Shown: positions 30,405 through 39,772, numbered from the stretch's first letter. The stretch is 64,000 nucleotides of DNA from Dryocola clanedunensis subsp. sulfonylureivorans (GCF_016756775.1 NZ_JAERMU010000009.1:124001-188000), one strand, 5' to 3'. Made by a program: numbers and translations. Notes: generated by a model from the letters alone, not told the origin.

Positions 30405-31457
30405 ATGAATTATCAGAACGACGACTTACGCATCAAAGAAATCAATGAACTCCTGCCGCCCGTAGCCCTGTTAGAAAAATTCCCGGCTACCGAAAAAGCA
30501 GCCCAGACGGTTTCACAGGCTCGCAGCGCGATCCATAAAATCCTCAAAGGTAATGATGACCGCCTTCTGGTGGTGATCGGTCCTTGCTCTATTCACGATA
30601 TTAAAGCTGCAAAAGAGTATGGCGCACGCCTGCTGACGTTACGCGATGAGCTGAAAGGTGAGCTGGAAGTCGTGATGCGCGTCTACTTTGAAAAGCCGCG
30701 TACGACCGTAGGCTGGAAAGGGCTGATTAACGATCCGCACATGGACAGCAGCTATCAAATTAACGAAGGGCTGCGTACTGCCCGTAAACTCCTGCTGGAT
30801 ATCAATGATTCTGGCCTGCCTGCGGCGGGTGAGTTCCTGGATATGATTACGCCGCAGTACCTTGCAGATTTGATGAGCTGGGGCGCAATTGGCGCACGCA
30901 CCACGGAGTCGCAGGTTCACCGTGAACTGGCATCCGGTTTGTCCTGCCCGGTTGGCTTCAAAAACGGTACCGACGGCACCATGAAAGTCGCTATCGATGC
31001 GATCAACGCGGCGGGCGCACCGCACTGCTTCCTGTCCGTTACCAAGTGGGGCCATTCAGCTATCGTTAACACCAGCGGCAACGGCGACTGCCATATCATA
31101 TTGCGCGGTGGCAAAGAGCCAAACTACAGCGCGGCGCATGTTGCTCAGGTTAAACAAGATTTAGCCAAAGCGGGTCTGCCTGCCCAGGTGATGATCGATT
31201 TCAGCCATGCCAACAGCAGCAAGCAATTTAAGAAGCAGATGGAAGTGGGCGAGGACGTTTGCCAGCAGATTTCAGGTGGTGATAAAGCCATTACCGGCGT
31301 GATGATCGAGAGTCATCTCGTTGAAGGGAATCAGAACCTGGAGAGCGGCGAGCCGCTGGTCTACGGCAAAAGCGTCACCGATGCCTGCATCGGCTGGGAA
31401 GATACCGAAGTGATTCTGCGTCAGCTGGCTGCGGCAGTAAAAGCCCGTCGCGGTTAA
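30405..31457 (+). CDS. aroG: DAHP synthase, phenylalanine-sensitive
   Basis: Catalyses the first step of the shikimate pathway, joining phosphoenolpyruvate and erythrose 4-phosphate. It is 350 residues, as in E. coli AroG. Active-site motifs include VVIGPCSIHD, KPRTTVGWKGLINDP, GARTTESQVHRE and DFSHANSSKQ. The Phe-pocket neighbourhood DINDSGLPAAGEF is unchanged from E. coli, so feedback inhibition is expected. Transcription is under TyrR. It converges on gpmA across a repeat-containing 223-bp gap. Confidence 0.98.
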   Translation: MNYQNDDLRIKEINELLPPVALLEKFPATEKAAQTVSQARSAIHKILKGNDDRLLVVIGPCSIHDIKAAKEYGARLLTLRDELKGELEVVMRVYFEKPRTTVGWKGLINDPHMDSSYQINEGLRTARKLLLDINDSGLPAAGEFLDMITPQYLADLMSWGAIGARTTESQVHRELASGLSCPVGFKNGTDGTMKVAIDAINAAGAPHCFLSVTKWGHSAIVNTSGNGDCHIILRGGKEPNYSAAHVAQVKQDLAKAGLPAQVMIDFSHANSSKQFKKQMEVGEDVCQQISGGDKAITGVMIESHLVEGNQNLESGEPLVYGKSVTDACIGWEDTEVILRQLAAAVKARRG

Positions 31458-31477
31458 GTCGGTCAGCGGCAACAAAA

Positions 31478-31500
31478 AAGGCGTGGATTGCTCCACGCCT
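31478..31500. repeat. Left copy of the duplicated aroG/gpmA terminator hairpin
   Basis: An 8-bp stem GGCGTGGA/TCCACGCC with loop TTGC. It has an A-run on its left but no T-run on its right, so it can end the minus-strand gpmA transcript but not aroG. The same 23 bases recur at 31641-31663 with one mismatch. Confidence 0.9.
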
Positions 31501-31638
31501 CAGACTGATGACAGACTCATACCGATTGAAATTCGAAAAGATCTCACCGAATAAACAACAAGGAAAATCAAGTCATTGATTTTCGGCTGCTAACCACAAA
31601 GAAGGAAAAACCACGCTTTTTCCTTCTTTGCCAGCAAT
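31501..31638 (+). repeat. Terminator-nested 138-bp repeat, copy A
   Basis: Aligns without gaps to the reverse complement of 39773-39910 (110 of 140 positions identical by hand count when two flanking bases are included). It contains a perfect 14-bp hairpin, CAAAGAAGGAAAAA with its complement around the loop CCACGC (31597-31630), and a 9-bp hairpin GAAAATCAA/TTGATTTTC (31563-31584). It is bracketed by two copies of the local terminator stem. No coding potential is seen. Confidence 0.9.
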
Positions 31639-31640
31639 CT

Positions 31641-31669
31641 AAGGCGTAGATTGCTCCACGCCTTTTTTA
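31641..31669 (+). terminator. Right copy of the duplicated terminator, functional for aroG
   Basis: The stem GGCGTAGA/TCCACGCC has one mismatch relative to the left copy and is followed by TTTTTTA. It is 184 bases after the aroG stop and only 12 bases before the end of gpmA on the other strand. Confidence 0.8.
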
Positions 31670-31680
31670 CATCTGGCGAA

Positions 31681-32433
31681 TTACTTCGCTTTACCCTGGT
31701 TCGCGACGGCTGCGGCTTTTGCTGCGATTTCGTCAGCGTTGCCCAGATAGTAGCGTTTCAGCGGCTTGAAGTTTTCGTCGAACTCGTACACCAGCGGTAC
31801 GCCAGTTGGGATGTTCAGCTCAAGAATCTCTTCTTCGCTCAGGTTATCCAGGAACTTCACCAGCGCGCGCAGGGAGTTACCGTGCGCGGCAACAATCACG
31901 CGCTCACCGCTCTTCATGCGTGGCAGGATGGTTTCGTTCCAGTAAGGAATAACGCGGTCGATAGTCAGCGCCAGGCTTTCGGTGGTTGGCAGCTCTTTAT
32001 CGGTAAGACTCGCATAGCGCGGATCATGGCCCGGGAAACGCTCATCGTCGCGAGTCAGTTCAGGTGGGGTGACAGCAAAGCCACGACGCCATTGTTTAAC
32101 CTGCTCGTCACCGTATTTTTCAGCGGTTTCGGCTTTGTTCAGCCCTTGAAGCGCGCCGTAATGACGTTCGTTCAGCTTCCAGGATTTTTCAACCGGCAGC
32201 CAGGCCTGGTCCAGTTCATCAAGGACGTTCCACAGCGTGTGGATGGCACGTTTCAGCACGGAGGTATAAGCAAAATCGAAGGAGTAGCCTTCGTCTTTCA
32301 GCAGCTTGCCCGCCGCTTTCGCTTCAGTTTTACCTTTCTCAGACAGATCAACGTCATACCAACCCGTAAAGCGGTTTTCGTTGTTCCACTGGCTTTCGCC
32401 GTGGCGAACCAGTACCAGCTTAGTAACAGCCAT
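31681..32433 (-). CDS. gpmA: 2,3-bisphosphoglycerate-dependent phosphoglycerate mutase
   Basis: Interconverts 3- and 2-phosphoglycerate in glycolysis. It is 250 residues, as in E. coli GpmA. The RHGESQWN motif near residues 10-17 carries the phosphorylated histidine, and the second catalytic histidine is in [13 protein letters not shown] Fur-box-like palindrome precedes it. It converges on aroG. Confidence 0.98.
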   Translation of the reverse strand: MAVTKLVLVRHGESQWNNENRFTGWYDVDLSEKGKTEAKAAGKLLKDEGYSFDFAYTSVLKRAIHTLWNVLDELDQAWLPVEKSWKLNERHYGALQGLNKAETAEKYGDEQVKQWRRGFAVTPPELTRDDERFPGHDPRYASLTDKELPTTESLALTIDRVIPYWNETILPRMKSGERVIVAAHGNSLRALVKFLDNLSEEEILELNIPTGVPLVYEFDENFKPLKRYYLGNADEIAAKAAAVANQGKAK

Positions 32434-32458
32434 AGTTAACTCCTTAATAGCCTGCGAT

Positions 32459-32479
32459 TAATGATAACGATTATCATTA
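32459..32479 (-). promoter_or_regulatory. Fur box upstream of gpmA
   Basis: TAATGATAACGATTATCATTA contains the inverted arms ATGATAA/TTATCAT and matches the Fur consensus closely. It lies about 25 bases before the gpmA start codon. Fur control of gpmA is reported in E. coli. Confidence 0.8.
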
Positions 32480-32610
32480 TATTGCCGAGGGGCGACCTGC
32501 GGCAATCTAAACGTTTAACATAGCGAAAAAGAGCGTTAAGTGTAAGGCAGATGTGATGCAGTCGTTATTTTTTATGTTTTTTTGACGAGATATTCAGCAA
32601 CCGGCGCTGA

Positions 32611-32635
32611 AAAACCCTCTCCACAGGAGAGGGCG
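32611..32635 (-). terminator. Terminator of the gal operon
   Basis: On the minus strand, a CCCTCTCC/GGAGAGGG stem with loop TGT is followed by TTTTT. It starts 8 bases after the galM stop. Confidence 0.88.
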
Positions 32636-32642
32636 AAGGAGA

Positions 32643-33683
32643 CTAGGCGGGAACAAACTCATACTCGGTGATGCTCAGATACTCTTCACCCGGCTGTAAC
32701 CAGCAGTCAGGCTGCGGCCATTCCGCATGGTTCGGGCTATCCGGTAAAAATTCGCTTTCCAGCGCCAGGCCCTGATAAGCAGCGTAGGTGCCTTGCTCCC
32801 GCGCTGGTGTACCGTCCAGATAATTTCCGCTATAGAACTGCAGCGCAGGGGCGGAAGTGTAGACGCTCATCTTTAACTGATTATCACTTGACCAGACGTG
32901 TGCGGCGGGCTGGCTGACATCGCCTTTTGCCTGCAAGAGGAACGCGTGATCGTACCCCTTAACCAGCGTCTGATCGTTATCGCTGAGGAAATCATCCGCG
33001 ATGGTTTTCGGCTGGCGGAAATCAAAGCTGTTGCCGATAACGCTTTTCAACCCGGCCTGCGGAATGCCGTTCTCATCCACCGGCAGGTAGCTGTCGGCAA
33101 AGAGCTGCAGGCGATGCTGACGCACGTCATGTTGTGCGCCATCCAGGTTGAAGTAAGCATGGTTGGTGAGGTTTACCGGACATGCCTTGTCAACTTTTGC
33201 GCGGAACTCAATGGCGATACGGTTATCTTCCGTCAAAGAGTAGCGCGCGGTGGCACGAAAATCACCGGGGAAACCCTGGTCGCCATCTTGCGAATCGAGC
33301 GTATAGAGGACTTCCTGCTCGTTCTGGCGCACGATGCGCCAGCGGCGTTTATCGAACCCGTCTGGTCCGCCGTGCAGCTGATGCTCACCCTGGTTCGGGG
33401 TAAGGGCAATCGTCACACCCTCACGGACCAATTTACTGTTTGCGATACGGTTCGCATAACGTCCTACCGTCGCGCCCAGATAAGCGGACTGGATCAGATA
33501 ATCTTCCGGCGTTTCGCAGCCCAGCAACGTTTCGCGCACTGTACCGTCTTTCATCGGTACACGGCAGGAGAGCAGCGTTGCGCCCCAGTCCATCATGGTG
33601 ACGACCATCCCCGCGCTGTTGCGCAGGGTGGAGATGCGGAACGGCTGCCCGTCTGGTGCCAGCTGAGGCGTCTCTTTTAGCAT
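32643..33683 (-). CDS. galM: Aldose 1-epimerase (mutarotase)
   Basis: Interconverts alpha and beta anomers of galactose before phosphorylation by GalK. It is 346 residues, as in E. coli. The substrate-site motifs [31 protein letters not shown] and a C-terminal [13 protein letters not shown] are present; the last contains the catalytic Glu. The start overlaps the end of galK by 7 bases. It is the last gene of galETKM. Confidence 0.97.
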   Translation of the reverse strand: MLKETPQLAPDGQPFRISTLRNSAGMVVTMMDWGATLLSCRVPMKDGTVRETLLGCETPEDYLIQSAYLGATVGRYANRIANSKLVREGVTIALTPNQGEHQLHGGPDGFDKRRWRIVRQNEQEVLYTLDSQDGDQGFPGDFRATARYSLTEDNRIAIEFRAKVDKACPVNLTNHAYFNLDGAQHDVRQHRLQLFADSYLPVDENGIPQAGLKSVIGNSFDFRQPKTIADDFLSDNDQTLVKGYDHAFLLQAKGDVSQPAAHVWSSDNQLKMSVYTSAPALQFYSGNYLDGTPAREQGTYAAYQGLALESEFLPDSPNHAEWPQPDCWLQPGEEYLSITEYEFVPA

Positions 33684-34825
33684 TGTCCTGTCCCCTCCGA
33701 TGCTTTGCAGACATAGAAAGTTTCTTTGATACCGGTTTTCGCTTCGTACCGATCGGCAACGGCTTTCTGAACCGCGGAGACAAGGTCTTCAGGAATCAAC
33801 GCCACGATGCAGCCGCCAAATCCACCGCCGGTCATTCGCACGCCGCCTTTGTCGCCAATGGTCTCTTTGACAATCTCAACGAGGGTGTCGATCTGCGGAA
33901 CGGTAATTTCGAAGTCATCACGCATTGACGCGTGGGATTCCGCCATTAGCTGACCCATACGCAGCAGATCGCCTTTAGCCAGCGCGTCAGCGGCTTCCAC
34001 GGTGCGGATGTTTTCGGTCAGCACGTGGCGCACGCGTCTGGCGACGACCGGGTCCAGCTCGTGAGCAACTTCATTGAATTTTGCCAGCTTCACGTCACGC
34101 AGGGCTTTCTGGCTGAAGAAACGCGCCCCAGTTTCACACTGCTGGCGACGGGTGTTGTACTCACTGCCCACCAGCGTGCGTTTGAAGTTACTGTTGATGA
34201 TCACCACCGCCACGCCTTTTGGCATCGAAACGGCTTTCGTCCCAAGCGAACGGCAGTCGATCAGCAGAGCGTGATCTTTCTTGCCCAGCGCGGAGATAAG
34301 CTGATCCATGATGCCGCAGTTGCAGCCAACAAACTGGTTTTCAGCTTCCTGGCCGTTAAGCGCCAGTTGAGCGCCATCCAGCGACAGGTGATAAAGCTGC
34401 TGGAAGACTTTACCGACGGCCACTTCCAGAGAGGCTGATGAGCTAAGCCCCGCGCCCTGTGGCACGTTGCCGCTGATCACCAGATCGGCACCGCCAAAGT
34501 TTTTATCGCGCTTTTGCAGGTGCTTCACCACGCCACGCACGTAATTCGACCACTGCTGGGTATCGTGGCTGAGAATGGGTTTATCGAGGGAAAATTCGTC
34601 GCTCTGGTTATCGTAGTCCGCGGCAATCACGCGCACGATGCGGTCGTCACGTTTGCCGCAGCTGATTACCGTCTGGTAATCAATGGCACAGGGCAGCACG
34701 AAACCATCGTTATAGTCGGTGTGCTCGCCAATCAGGTTCACGCGGCCCGGTGCCTGGATGGTCAGCGGGGCAGGGTAGCCAAAAGTATCGGCGAAGATCT
34801 GCTGGGTTTTATCTTTCAGACTCAT
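33677..34825 (-). CDS. galK: Galactokinase
   Basis: Phosphorylates alpha-D-galactose at C1 in the Leloir pathway. It is 382 residues, as in E. coli. GHMP-kinase motifs: the galactokinase signature [19 protein letters not shown] near residue 28, the ATP loop [17 protein letters not shown] near 115-131, and [14 protein letters not shown]-type motif near 345. It begins 2 bases after the galT stop. Confidence 0.98.
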   Translation of the reverse strand: MSLKDKTQQIFADTFGYPAPLTIQAPGRVNLIGEHTDYNDGFVLPCAIDYQTVISCGKRDDRIVRVIAADYDNQSDEFSLDKPILSHDTQQWSNYVRGVVKHLQKRDKNFGGADLVISGNVPQGAGLSSSASLEVAVGKVFQQLYHLSLDGAQLALNGQEAENQFVGCNCGIMDQLISALGKKDHALLIDCRSLGTKAVSMPKGVAVVIINSNFKRTLVGSEYNTRRQQCETGARFFSQKALRDVKLAKFNEVAHELDPVVARRVRHVLTENIRTVEAADALAKGDLLRMGQLMAESHASMRDDFEITVPQIDTLVEIVKETIGDKGGVRMTGGGFGGCIVALIPEDLVSAVQKAVADRYEAKTGIKETFYVCKASEGTGQC

Positions 34826-34827
34826 TT

Positions 34828-35874
34828 TTAAACTCCTGACTGGCGAAAGTGGACGTCGGACACGGCACGCAAGCGTTCTGCGGCTTGCTCTGCGGTTAAA
34901 TCACGCTGGGTTTCCGCCAGCATTTCGTAGCCGACCATAAATTTACGCACCGTCGCGCTGCGCAGCAGCGGCGGGTAGAAGTGGGCGTGAAGCTGCCAGT
35001 GGCCATTTTCCTCGCCGTTGAACGGCGCGCCGTGCCAGCCCATGGAGTACGGGAAGGAGGTCTGGAAAAGGTTGTCATAGCGGCTGGTCAGCTTTTTCAG
35101 CGCCAGCGCCAGGTCGGCGCTTTGCTCAGCATTGAGATCGGTAATGCGCAGCACGTGTGCTTTCGGCAGCAGCAGCGTTTCAAACGGCCAGGCTGCCCAG
35201 TAGGGCACCACGGCAAGCCAGTGCTCGGTTTCCACCACGGTGCGGCTGCCGTCTTTCATCTCGCGCTGAACGTAATCCACCAGCATCGGCGATTTCTGTT
35301 CCGCAAAATAGTCGCGCTGAAGAACATCTTCGCGAGCGACTTCGTTTGGCAGGAAGCTGTTTGCCCAGACCTGGCCGTGCGGATGGGGATTCGAACAGCC
35401 CATCGCCGCGCCTTTGTTCTCGAACACCTGAACCCACGGGTAGGTTTTACCGAGGTCCGCCGTCTGCTCCTGCCAGGTTTTTACCACTTCTTTCAGCGCA
35501 GGTAGCGAAAGTTGCGGCAGCGTCTTGCTGTGATCGGGAGAGAAGCAGATAACCCGGCTTGTGCCGCGAGCGCTTTCACAACGCATCAGCGGATCGCCGC
35601 TTGCTGGCGCATCCGGGGTGTCGGTCATCAGGGCGGCAAAATCGTTGGTAAAAACGAAGGTGCCGGTGTACTGCGGGTTTTTGTCGCCTGTCACACGCGT
35701 ATTGCCCGGGCACAGGAAACAATCCGGATCGTGTACCGGCAGCGTCTCCTGAGAAGGCGTCTCCTGAGCACCCTGCCAGGGGCGCTTGGCGCGATGCGGA
35801 GAAACCAGAATCCATTGACCCGTTAGTGGGTTAAAGCGACGGTGTGGATGATCCACCGGGTTAAACTGCTCCAT
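34828..35874 (-). CDS. galT: Galactose-1-phosphate uridylyltransferase
   Basis: Exchanges UMP between UDP-glucose and galactose 1-phosphate. It is 348 residues with the ATG at 35874; a GTG immediately before it (35877) could also start, but the ATG matches the family. Cys52 and Cys55 of the zinc site (DCFLCPGN) and the uridylylated histidine in [10 protein letters not shown] are present. It lies between galE and galK. Confidence 0.97.
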   Translation of the reverse strand: MEQFNPVDHPHRRFNPLTGQWILVSPHRAKRPWQGAQETPSQETLPVHDPDCFLCPGNTRVTGDKNPQYTGTFVFTNDFAALMTDTPDAPASGDPLMRCESARGTSRVICFSPDHSKTLPQLSLPALKEVVKTWQEQTADLGKTYPWVQVFENKGAAMGCSNPHPHGQVWANSFLPNEVAREDVLQRDYFAEQKSPMLVDYVQREMKDGSRTVVETEHWLAVVPYWAAWPFETLLLPKAHVLRITDLNAEQSADLALALKKLTSRYDNLFQTSFPYSMGWHGAPFNGEENGHWQLHAHFYPPLLRSATVRKFMVGYEMLAETQRDLTAEQAAERLRAVSDVHFRQSGV

Positions 35875-35883
35875 CACATTTCC

Positions 35884-36900
35884 TTAGTCCGGATAGCCTT
35901 GTGGGTGGCGAGACTGCCAGCGCCAGGTATCATCTGCCATTTCTTGCAGGGTACGGCTGACACGCCAGTTAAGTTCTTTATCGGCCTTGTTGGCATCGGC
36001 CCAGTACGCGGGCAGATCGCCGTCGCGACGCGGGGCAAAGTGATAATTCACCGGCTTGCCGCAGGCTTTGCTGAACGCGTTGATGACGTCCAGTACGCTG
36101 CTGCCAATACCTGCGCCGAGGTTATAAATATGCACGCCCGGTTTACCCTGCAGCGTCTGCATGGCGGCAACGTGGCCGTCGGCCAGATCCATGACGTGGA
36201 TGTAATCGCGAACGCCAGTCCCATCTTCTGTTGGATAGTCATTGCCGAACACCGCCAGCGAGTCACGACGTCCAACGGCAACTTGGGCGATATAAGGCAT
36301 CAGGTTATTCGGAATGCCCTGCGGGTCTTCTCCCATGTCACCTGACGGATGCGCGCCAACCGGGTTGAAGTAACGCAGGAGCGCAACGCTCCAGTTCGGC
36401 TGCGCTTTTTGCAGGTCTGCGAGAATTTGTTCAACCATGAGCTTGCTGCGGCCATAAGGGCTGGCAGGGGTGCCGGTCGGGAAGCTTTCAACGTAAGGGA
36501 TTTGCGGCTGATCACCGTAGACGGTGGCGGAGGAGCTAAAAATGAAGTTGGTGACGTTGGCCGCCCGCATGGCGGAGATCAGTCGCAGGGTGCCGGTCAC
36601 GTTGTTGTCGTAATATTCCAGCGGTTTGTTGACTGACTCCCCTACGGCCTTAAGCCCGGCGAAGTGGATAACGGCTTCAATTTGGTGGTCGTGGAAAATT
36701 TCCGCCAGCAGGCCTTCGTCGCGGATATCGCCGTCGATAAACAGCGGCTTTTTCCCGCCCAGACGTTCAATGACCGGCAGTACGCTGCGCTTGCTGTTAC
36801 ACAGATTATCCAGAATGACGACGTCGTGGCCGTTTTGCAGCAGCTGCACGCAGGTATGACTGCCAATGTAACCGCTACCACCTGTTACCAGAACTCTCAT
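35884..36900 (-). CDS. galE: UDP-glucose 4-epimerase
   Basis: Interconverts UDP-galactose and UDP-glucose with tightly bound NAD. It is 338 residues, as in E. coli. The nucleotide motif is GGSGYIGSH (residues 7-15); the catalytic Tyr149 and Lys153 lie in SPYGRSK. The start at 36900 gives the family N-terminus MRVLVTGG. The internal gal operator lies inside its first codons. It is the first gene of galETKM. Confidence 0.98.
   Translation of the reverse strand: MRVLVTGGSGYIGSHTCVQLLQNGHDVVILDNLCNSKRSVLPVIERLGGKKPLFIDGDIRDEGLLAEIFHDHQIEAVIHFAGLKAVGESVNKPLEYYDNNVTGTLRLISAMRAANVTNFIFSSSATVYGDQPQIPYVESFPTGTPASPYGRSKLMVEQILADLQKAQPNWSVALLRYFNPVGAHPSGDMGEDPQGIPNNLMPYIAQVAVGRRDSLAVFGNDYPTEDGTGVRDYIHVMDLADGHVAAMQTLQGKPGVHIYNLGAGIGSSVLDVINAFSKACGKPVNYHFAPRRDGDLPAYWADANKADKELNWRVSRTLQEMADDTWRWQSRHPQGYPD
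36866..36881 (-). promoter_or_regulatory. Internal gal operator (OI), GalR/GalS site
   Basis: On the minus strand GTGGTAGCGGTTACAT, the same 16 bases as E. coli galOI, within codons 7-12 of galE. Its centre is 113 bases from that of OE, the spacing that allows the GalR-HU repression loop. Confidence 0.95.
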
Positions 36901-36959
36901 TTTTCGCTCCATTACGGCTATGGTATGTATTAACCTTAGCATAACAGAGAAGCAAAAAG

Positions 36960-36975
36960 TGTGACACGGGATAAA
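36960..36975 (-). promoter_or_regulatory. CRP site of the gal promoter
   Basis: TGTGA-N6-half site adjoining OE, in the same place as in E. coli, where CRP-cAMP activates gal P1. The strong half is TGTGA; the other half is weak. Confidence 0.8.
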
Positions 36976-36978
36976 TTA

Positions 36979-36994
36979 GTGGAATCGTTTACAC
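36979..36994 (-). promoter_or_regulatory. External gal operator (OE), GalR/GalS site
   Basis: On the minus strand GTGTAAACGATTCCAC, identical to E. coli galOE. It lies just upstream of the CRP site. Confidence 0.95.
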
Positions 36995-37121
36995 TCGTGG
37001 TTTCTCAGGGGAATCCGAAGTGAAAAATGATTATAAAACAAATACGCGCGGAAGTAGCGTTGAGGGGAGTCTGAAAGTCAGTCGGGCAGCCGTAAGGGCC
37101 TGCCCAACGCGGGAGAGAAGC

Positions 37122-38591
37122 TTATAAATCTTCAAACTCGTAGCGATAATTTTCGCCGTCGGCCACAAAGCTAAGCCGCTTTGTGATGCATTCGGGCGCG
37201 TCTTCCGCATGATGAGAAACAAACAGCAGCTGCGTTTCGCCTTCGCCAATCAAAATGTCGACAAAGCGGCGAACGAGCTGGCGGTTAAGCGGGTCAAGGC
37301 CCTGAAGCGGTTCATCCAGAATCAGCACGGTAGGGTGCTTGACCAGCGCACGGGCGATAAGCGCCAGACGTTGCTGACCCCAGGAGAGGCTATGGAAGGG
37401 CGCATCGGCAATCGCGTTGTTCATACCCAGCATGTTCAGCCACTCGCGGGTCAGCTTCTGCTGGCGGTCCGATACGGCCTGATAGATGCCGATGGAATCG
37501 AAGAAGCCGGAAAGAATCACGTTACGCACGGAGGTACTGACGCGATACTCCAGATGCAGGCTGCTGCTGACATAGCCGATGTGCTTTTTAATGTCCCAGA
37601 TGGTTTCACCGCTGCCGCGGCGGCGGCCAAACAGTGTCAGATCGTTGCTGTAGCCCTGGGGATGATCGCCGGTAACCAGGCTCAGCAACGTTGATTTGCC
37701 TGCGCCGTTCGGCCCGATAATTTGCCAGTGCTCGCCAGGGTTCACGGTCCATGAGAGCTTATGCAGAATAGGTTTGTCATTATAGGTAACGACGCCATCG
37801 CGCAAAATGATACGCGGCTCACCTTCCGGGAGGGCATAGCGGGCGCTCGGGTCGTCTGCTTCCGGCAGCGCTACGCCAGCCAGCTTTTCGCTGTGCGCCA
37901 GTTGGGCAATCAGCGCCTGCTCCAGCAGCTTTTTCTTTTCACCAGTCTCAATCAGCGTGCAGTCAGCCAGCACGCCGGCGTGCTCTACGAAATCCGGGAT
38001 CTCGTCAAAGCGATTGAGGACTAAGACCAGCGTATAGCCGTGGTCGCTCAACTCCCCCAGCAGACCGGCAAGCTGTTCGCGAGACTTCACGTCCAGGCCG
38101 TCGAAAGGTTCATCAAGAATCAATAAATCCGGTTTTGGCATCAGCGCCTGGCACAGCAGGGTTTTGCGCGTTTCACCGGTTGAAAGATATTTAAAACGGC
38201 GGGTCAGAAGATGCTGGATGCCAAACAGCGTGGCCAGCTTTTCACAGCGTTCGGGATCCTGCACTTCATCCTGAATAATTTCTGCCGTGGTGCGCCCGGT
38301 ATCCTCTTCGTCAGGGCTGAGCATATCGGTATTGTTGCGCTGCCACTCGTCGCCAACCAGCTTCTGAAGCTGTTCAAAAGAGAGGAGTGCGACGCGCGAG
38401 AAATCGCCGCTGCGTTCGCCTTTTAACAGCGGTAGCGTGCCTGCCAGGGCGCGAGCCAGTGCGGATTTACCGCTGCCGTTCGCGCCGACAAACGCCCAGC
38501 TTTCACCGGAGCGAAGGGTCAGATGGTTGAGAGAAAGAGTTTTCGTGTCACCAAGGCGAAATGAACCTTGCGAAATATGCAACGCAGACAT
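37122..38591 (-). CDS. modF: Molybdate ABC transporter-like ATPase ModF
   Basis: A tandem ABC ATPase of 489 residues (E. coli 490), with two nucleotide-binding domains. The Walker A motifs are GANGSGKSA (about 36-44) and GPNGAGKST (about 293-301); signature-like motifs are LSTGETRK and LSWGQQRLA; the Walker B motifs end LILDEP. It has no membrane domain. Its exact role in molybdenum metabolism is unproven. It follows modE in a modEF operon on the minus strand. Confidence 0.95.
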   Translation of the reverse strand: MSALHISQGSFRLGDTKTLSLNHLTLRSGESWAFVGANGSGKSALARALAGTLPLLKGERSGDFSRVALLSFEQLQKLVGDEWQRNNTDMLSPDEEDTGRTTAEIIQDEVQDPERCEKLATLFGIQHLLTRRFKYLSTGETRKTLLCQALMPKPDLLILDEPFDGLDVKSREQLAGLLGELSDHGYTLVLVLNRFDEIPDFVEHAGVLADCTLIETGEKKKLLEQALIAQLAHSEKLAGVALPEADDPSARYALPEGEPRIILRDGVVTYNDKPILHKLSWTVNPGEHWQIIGPNGAGKSTLLSLVTGDHPQGYSNDLTLFGRRRGSGETIWDIKKHIGYVSSSLHLEYRVSTSVRNVILSGFFDSIGIYQAVSDRQQKLTREWLNMLGMNNAIADAPFHSLSWGQQRLALIARALVKHPTVLILDEPLQGLDPLNRQLVRRFVDILIGEGETQLLFVSHHAEDAPECITKRLSFVADGENYRYEFEDL

Positions 38592-38666
38592 GTGTCATCC
38601 CATTTTATGCAGTAATAACCTCAGCATTACGGAATGTCTGCGTGCTTGTCAATTCTCACGGTGGAT

Positions 38667-39458
38667 TTAGCACAGTGTGGCGATAATCACTCGGTCAGCA
38701 TTAAAAAATGCTACGACCTCAGAGCCTTCAGCCAGTTGCTGCTGCTCTACCACACCGTTTGGCACTGTGGCGCACAAGGTCTGACCGTCAGGAAGCTGTA
38801 CCAGCACTTCGCTCTGATCTGCGCCTTGCTGGATGCTCTGAACTTTGCCCGACAAACGGTTATCCGCCTGGCCTGCACGGTTTTCATCGGTGGTAATCTC
38901 GACCCACGGGGCTTTAATTAGTACCAGCACCTCTTTACCTTCGCTCAGACTAAGACGCTCTGCGCTTTGGCGAGTGATAGCCGCTTTGAGCTGCGTGGTG
39001 CCGTCGGCCAGCAGAATGTCGATATGCTGCTGAATCTGTTCGCTGTCGCGGTGCAGCACCGTACCAAAAAGCTGGTTACGGGCGCTGGTTTGCAGGGAGA
39101 AACGGGAGATCGCCGCCAGCAGACTGTCCAGCGGCAGGGCATCATCGCGCAGCACATCAAACGCTTTCTGCTGGATTTGCGCGAGCAGTTCGTAAAGCTG
39201 GATCAGCCTCTCACCGTAGCGCGTTACAATGGCTCCGCCGCCACCTTTACCCCCGGTCGCACGCTCCACCAGCGTATCTTCGGTGAGCTGGTTCATCTCA
39301 TTTATTGCATCCCAGGCGCTTTTATAGCTGATACCCGCAAGTTTAGCCCCCTGGCTAATAGAGCCAGTGTGCTGTATCTGTTTTAATAGCGCGATGCGAC
39401 GAGGATCGGCGAACAGCCGCTGCTGGAGCTTCAGCGTGAGTAAGATTTCAGCCTGCAT
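38667..39458 (-). CDS. modE: Molybdate-responsive transcriptional regulator ModE
   Basis: Binds molybdate, represses modABC and activates moaA. It is 263 residues against 262 in E. coli. The N-terminal winged helix contains GSISQGAKLAGISYKSAWDAI and the RATGGKGGGGA wing; two Mop domains make up the C-terminus (about 125-263), with SARNQLFGTV at the junction. The start at 39458 (MQAEILLTLKLQQ) is preferred to an in-frame one five codons upstream. Good operators lie upstream of modA and moaA in this window. Confidence 0.97.
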   Translation of the reverse strand: MQAEILLTLKLQQRLFADPRRIALLKQIQHTGSISQGAKLAGISYKSAWDAINEMNQLTEDTLVERATGGKGGGGAIVTRYGERLIQLYELLAQIQQKAFDVLRDDALPLDSLLAAISRFSLQTSARNQLFGTVLHRDSEQIQQHIDILLADGTTQLKAAITRQSAERLSLSEGKEVLVLIKAPWVEITTDENRAGQADNRLSGKVQSIQQGADQSEVLVQLPDGQTLCATVPNGVVEQQQLAEGSEVVAFFNADRVIIATLC

Positions 39459-39516
39459 AACCTCTCCGGTCAAAGGAAAACGCTATTTTCCTCTATTGCG
39501 GGGCCGCGGGCAAATG

Positions 39517-39557
39517 GCACAAAAGGAGGGTGCGTTTTTCTGCCAGCCCGGTAGAAT
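39517..39557 (+). promoter_or_regulatory. Probable acrZ promoter with an activator-like inverted repeat
   Basis: A -10 TAGAAT (39552-39557) has no good -35 hexamer; instead GCAC-N9-GTGC (39517-39533) lies where the -35 should be, consistent with a site for an activator. In E. coli acrZ is activated by MarA, SoxS and Rob. The operator identity here is an inference. Confidence 0.45.
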
Positions 39558-39587
39558 AGACCCTCTCACTTTTCACTTGAGGCAATC

Positions 39588-39740
39588 ATGTTAGAGTTAC
39601 TGAAAAGTCTGGTATTTGCCGTGATCATGGTGCCTGTTGTGATGGCAGTGATCCTCGGTCTGATCTACGGATTGGGTGAAGTCTTCAACGTCTTCTCAAA
39701 AGTTGGTCACCGTGACCAGCAGCCAAAACAGCACCATTGA
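39588..39740 (+). CDS. acrZ: AcrAB-TolC efflux pump accessory protein AcrZ
   Basis: A 50-residue single-helix membrane protein that binds AcrB and adjusts its drug preference. The N-terminal helix [20 protein letters not shown] matches E. coli AcrZ (49 residues); the C-terminal tail after FNVFSKVG is variable and ends in two histidines. The ribosome site TTGAGG precedes the ATG. It is divergent from modE, as in E. coli. It is short enough to be missed by length filters. Confidence 0.95.
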   Translation: MLELLKSLVFAVIMVPVVMAVILGLIYGLGEVFNVFSKVGHRDQQPKQHH

Positions 39741-39748
39741 TTCTTAAG

Positions 39749-39770
39749 CGCCCGCATTCGCGGGCGTTTT
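39749..39770 (+). terminator. Terminator of acrZ (left copy of a duplicated hairpin)
   Basis: A GCCCGC/GCGGGC stem with loop ATTC is followed by six T. The 21 bases 39749-39769 recur exactly at 39914-39934. Confidence 0.9.
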
Positions 39771-39772
39771 TT

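Noticed and set aside
37075-37121. GC-rich inverted repeat after modF as a terminator
   Set aside because: Six-base stem with a long loop and no T-run on the minus strand; too weak to call.
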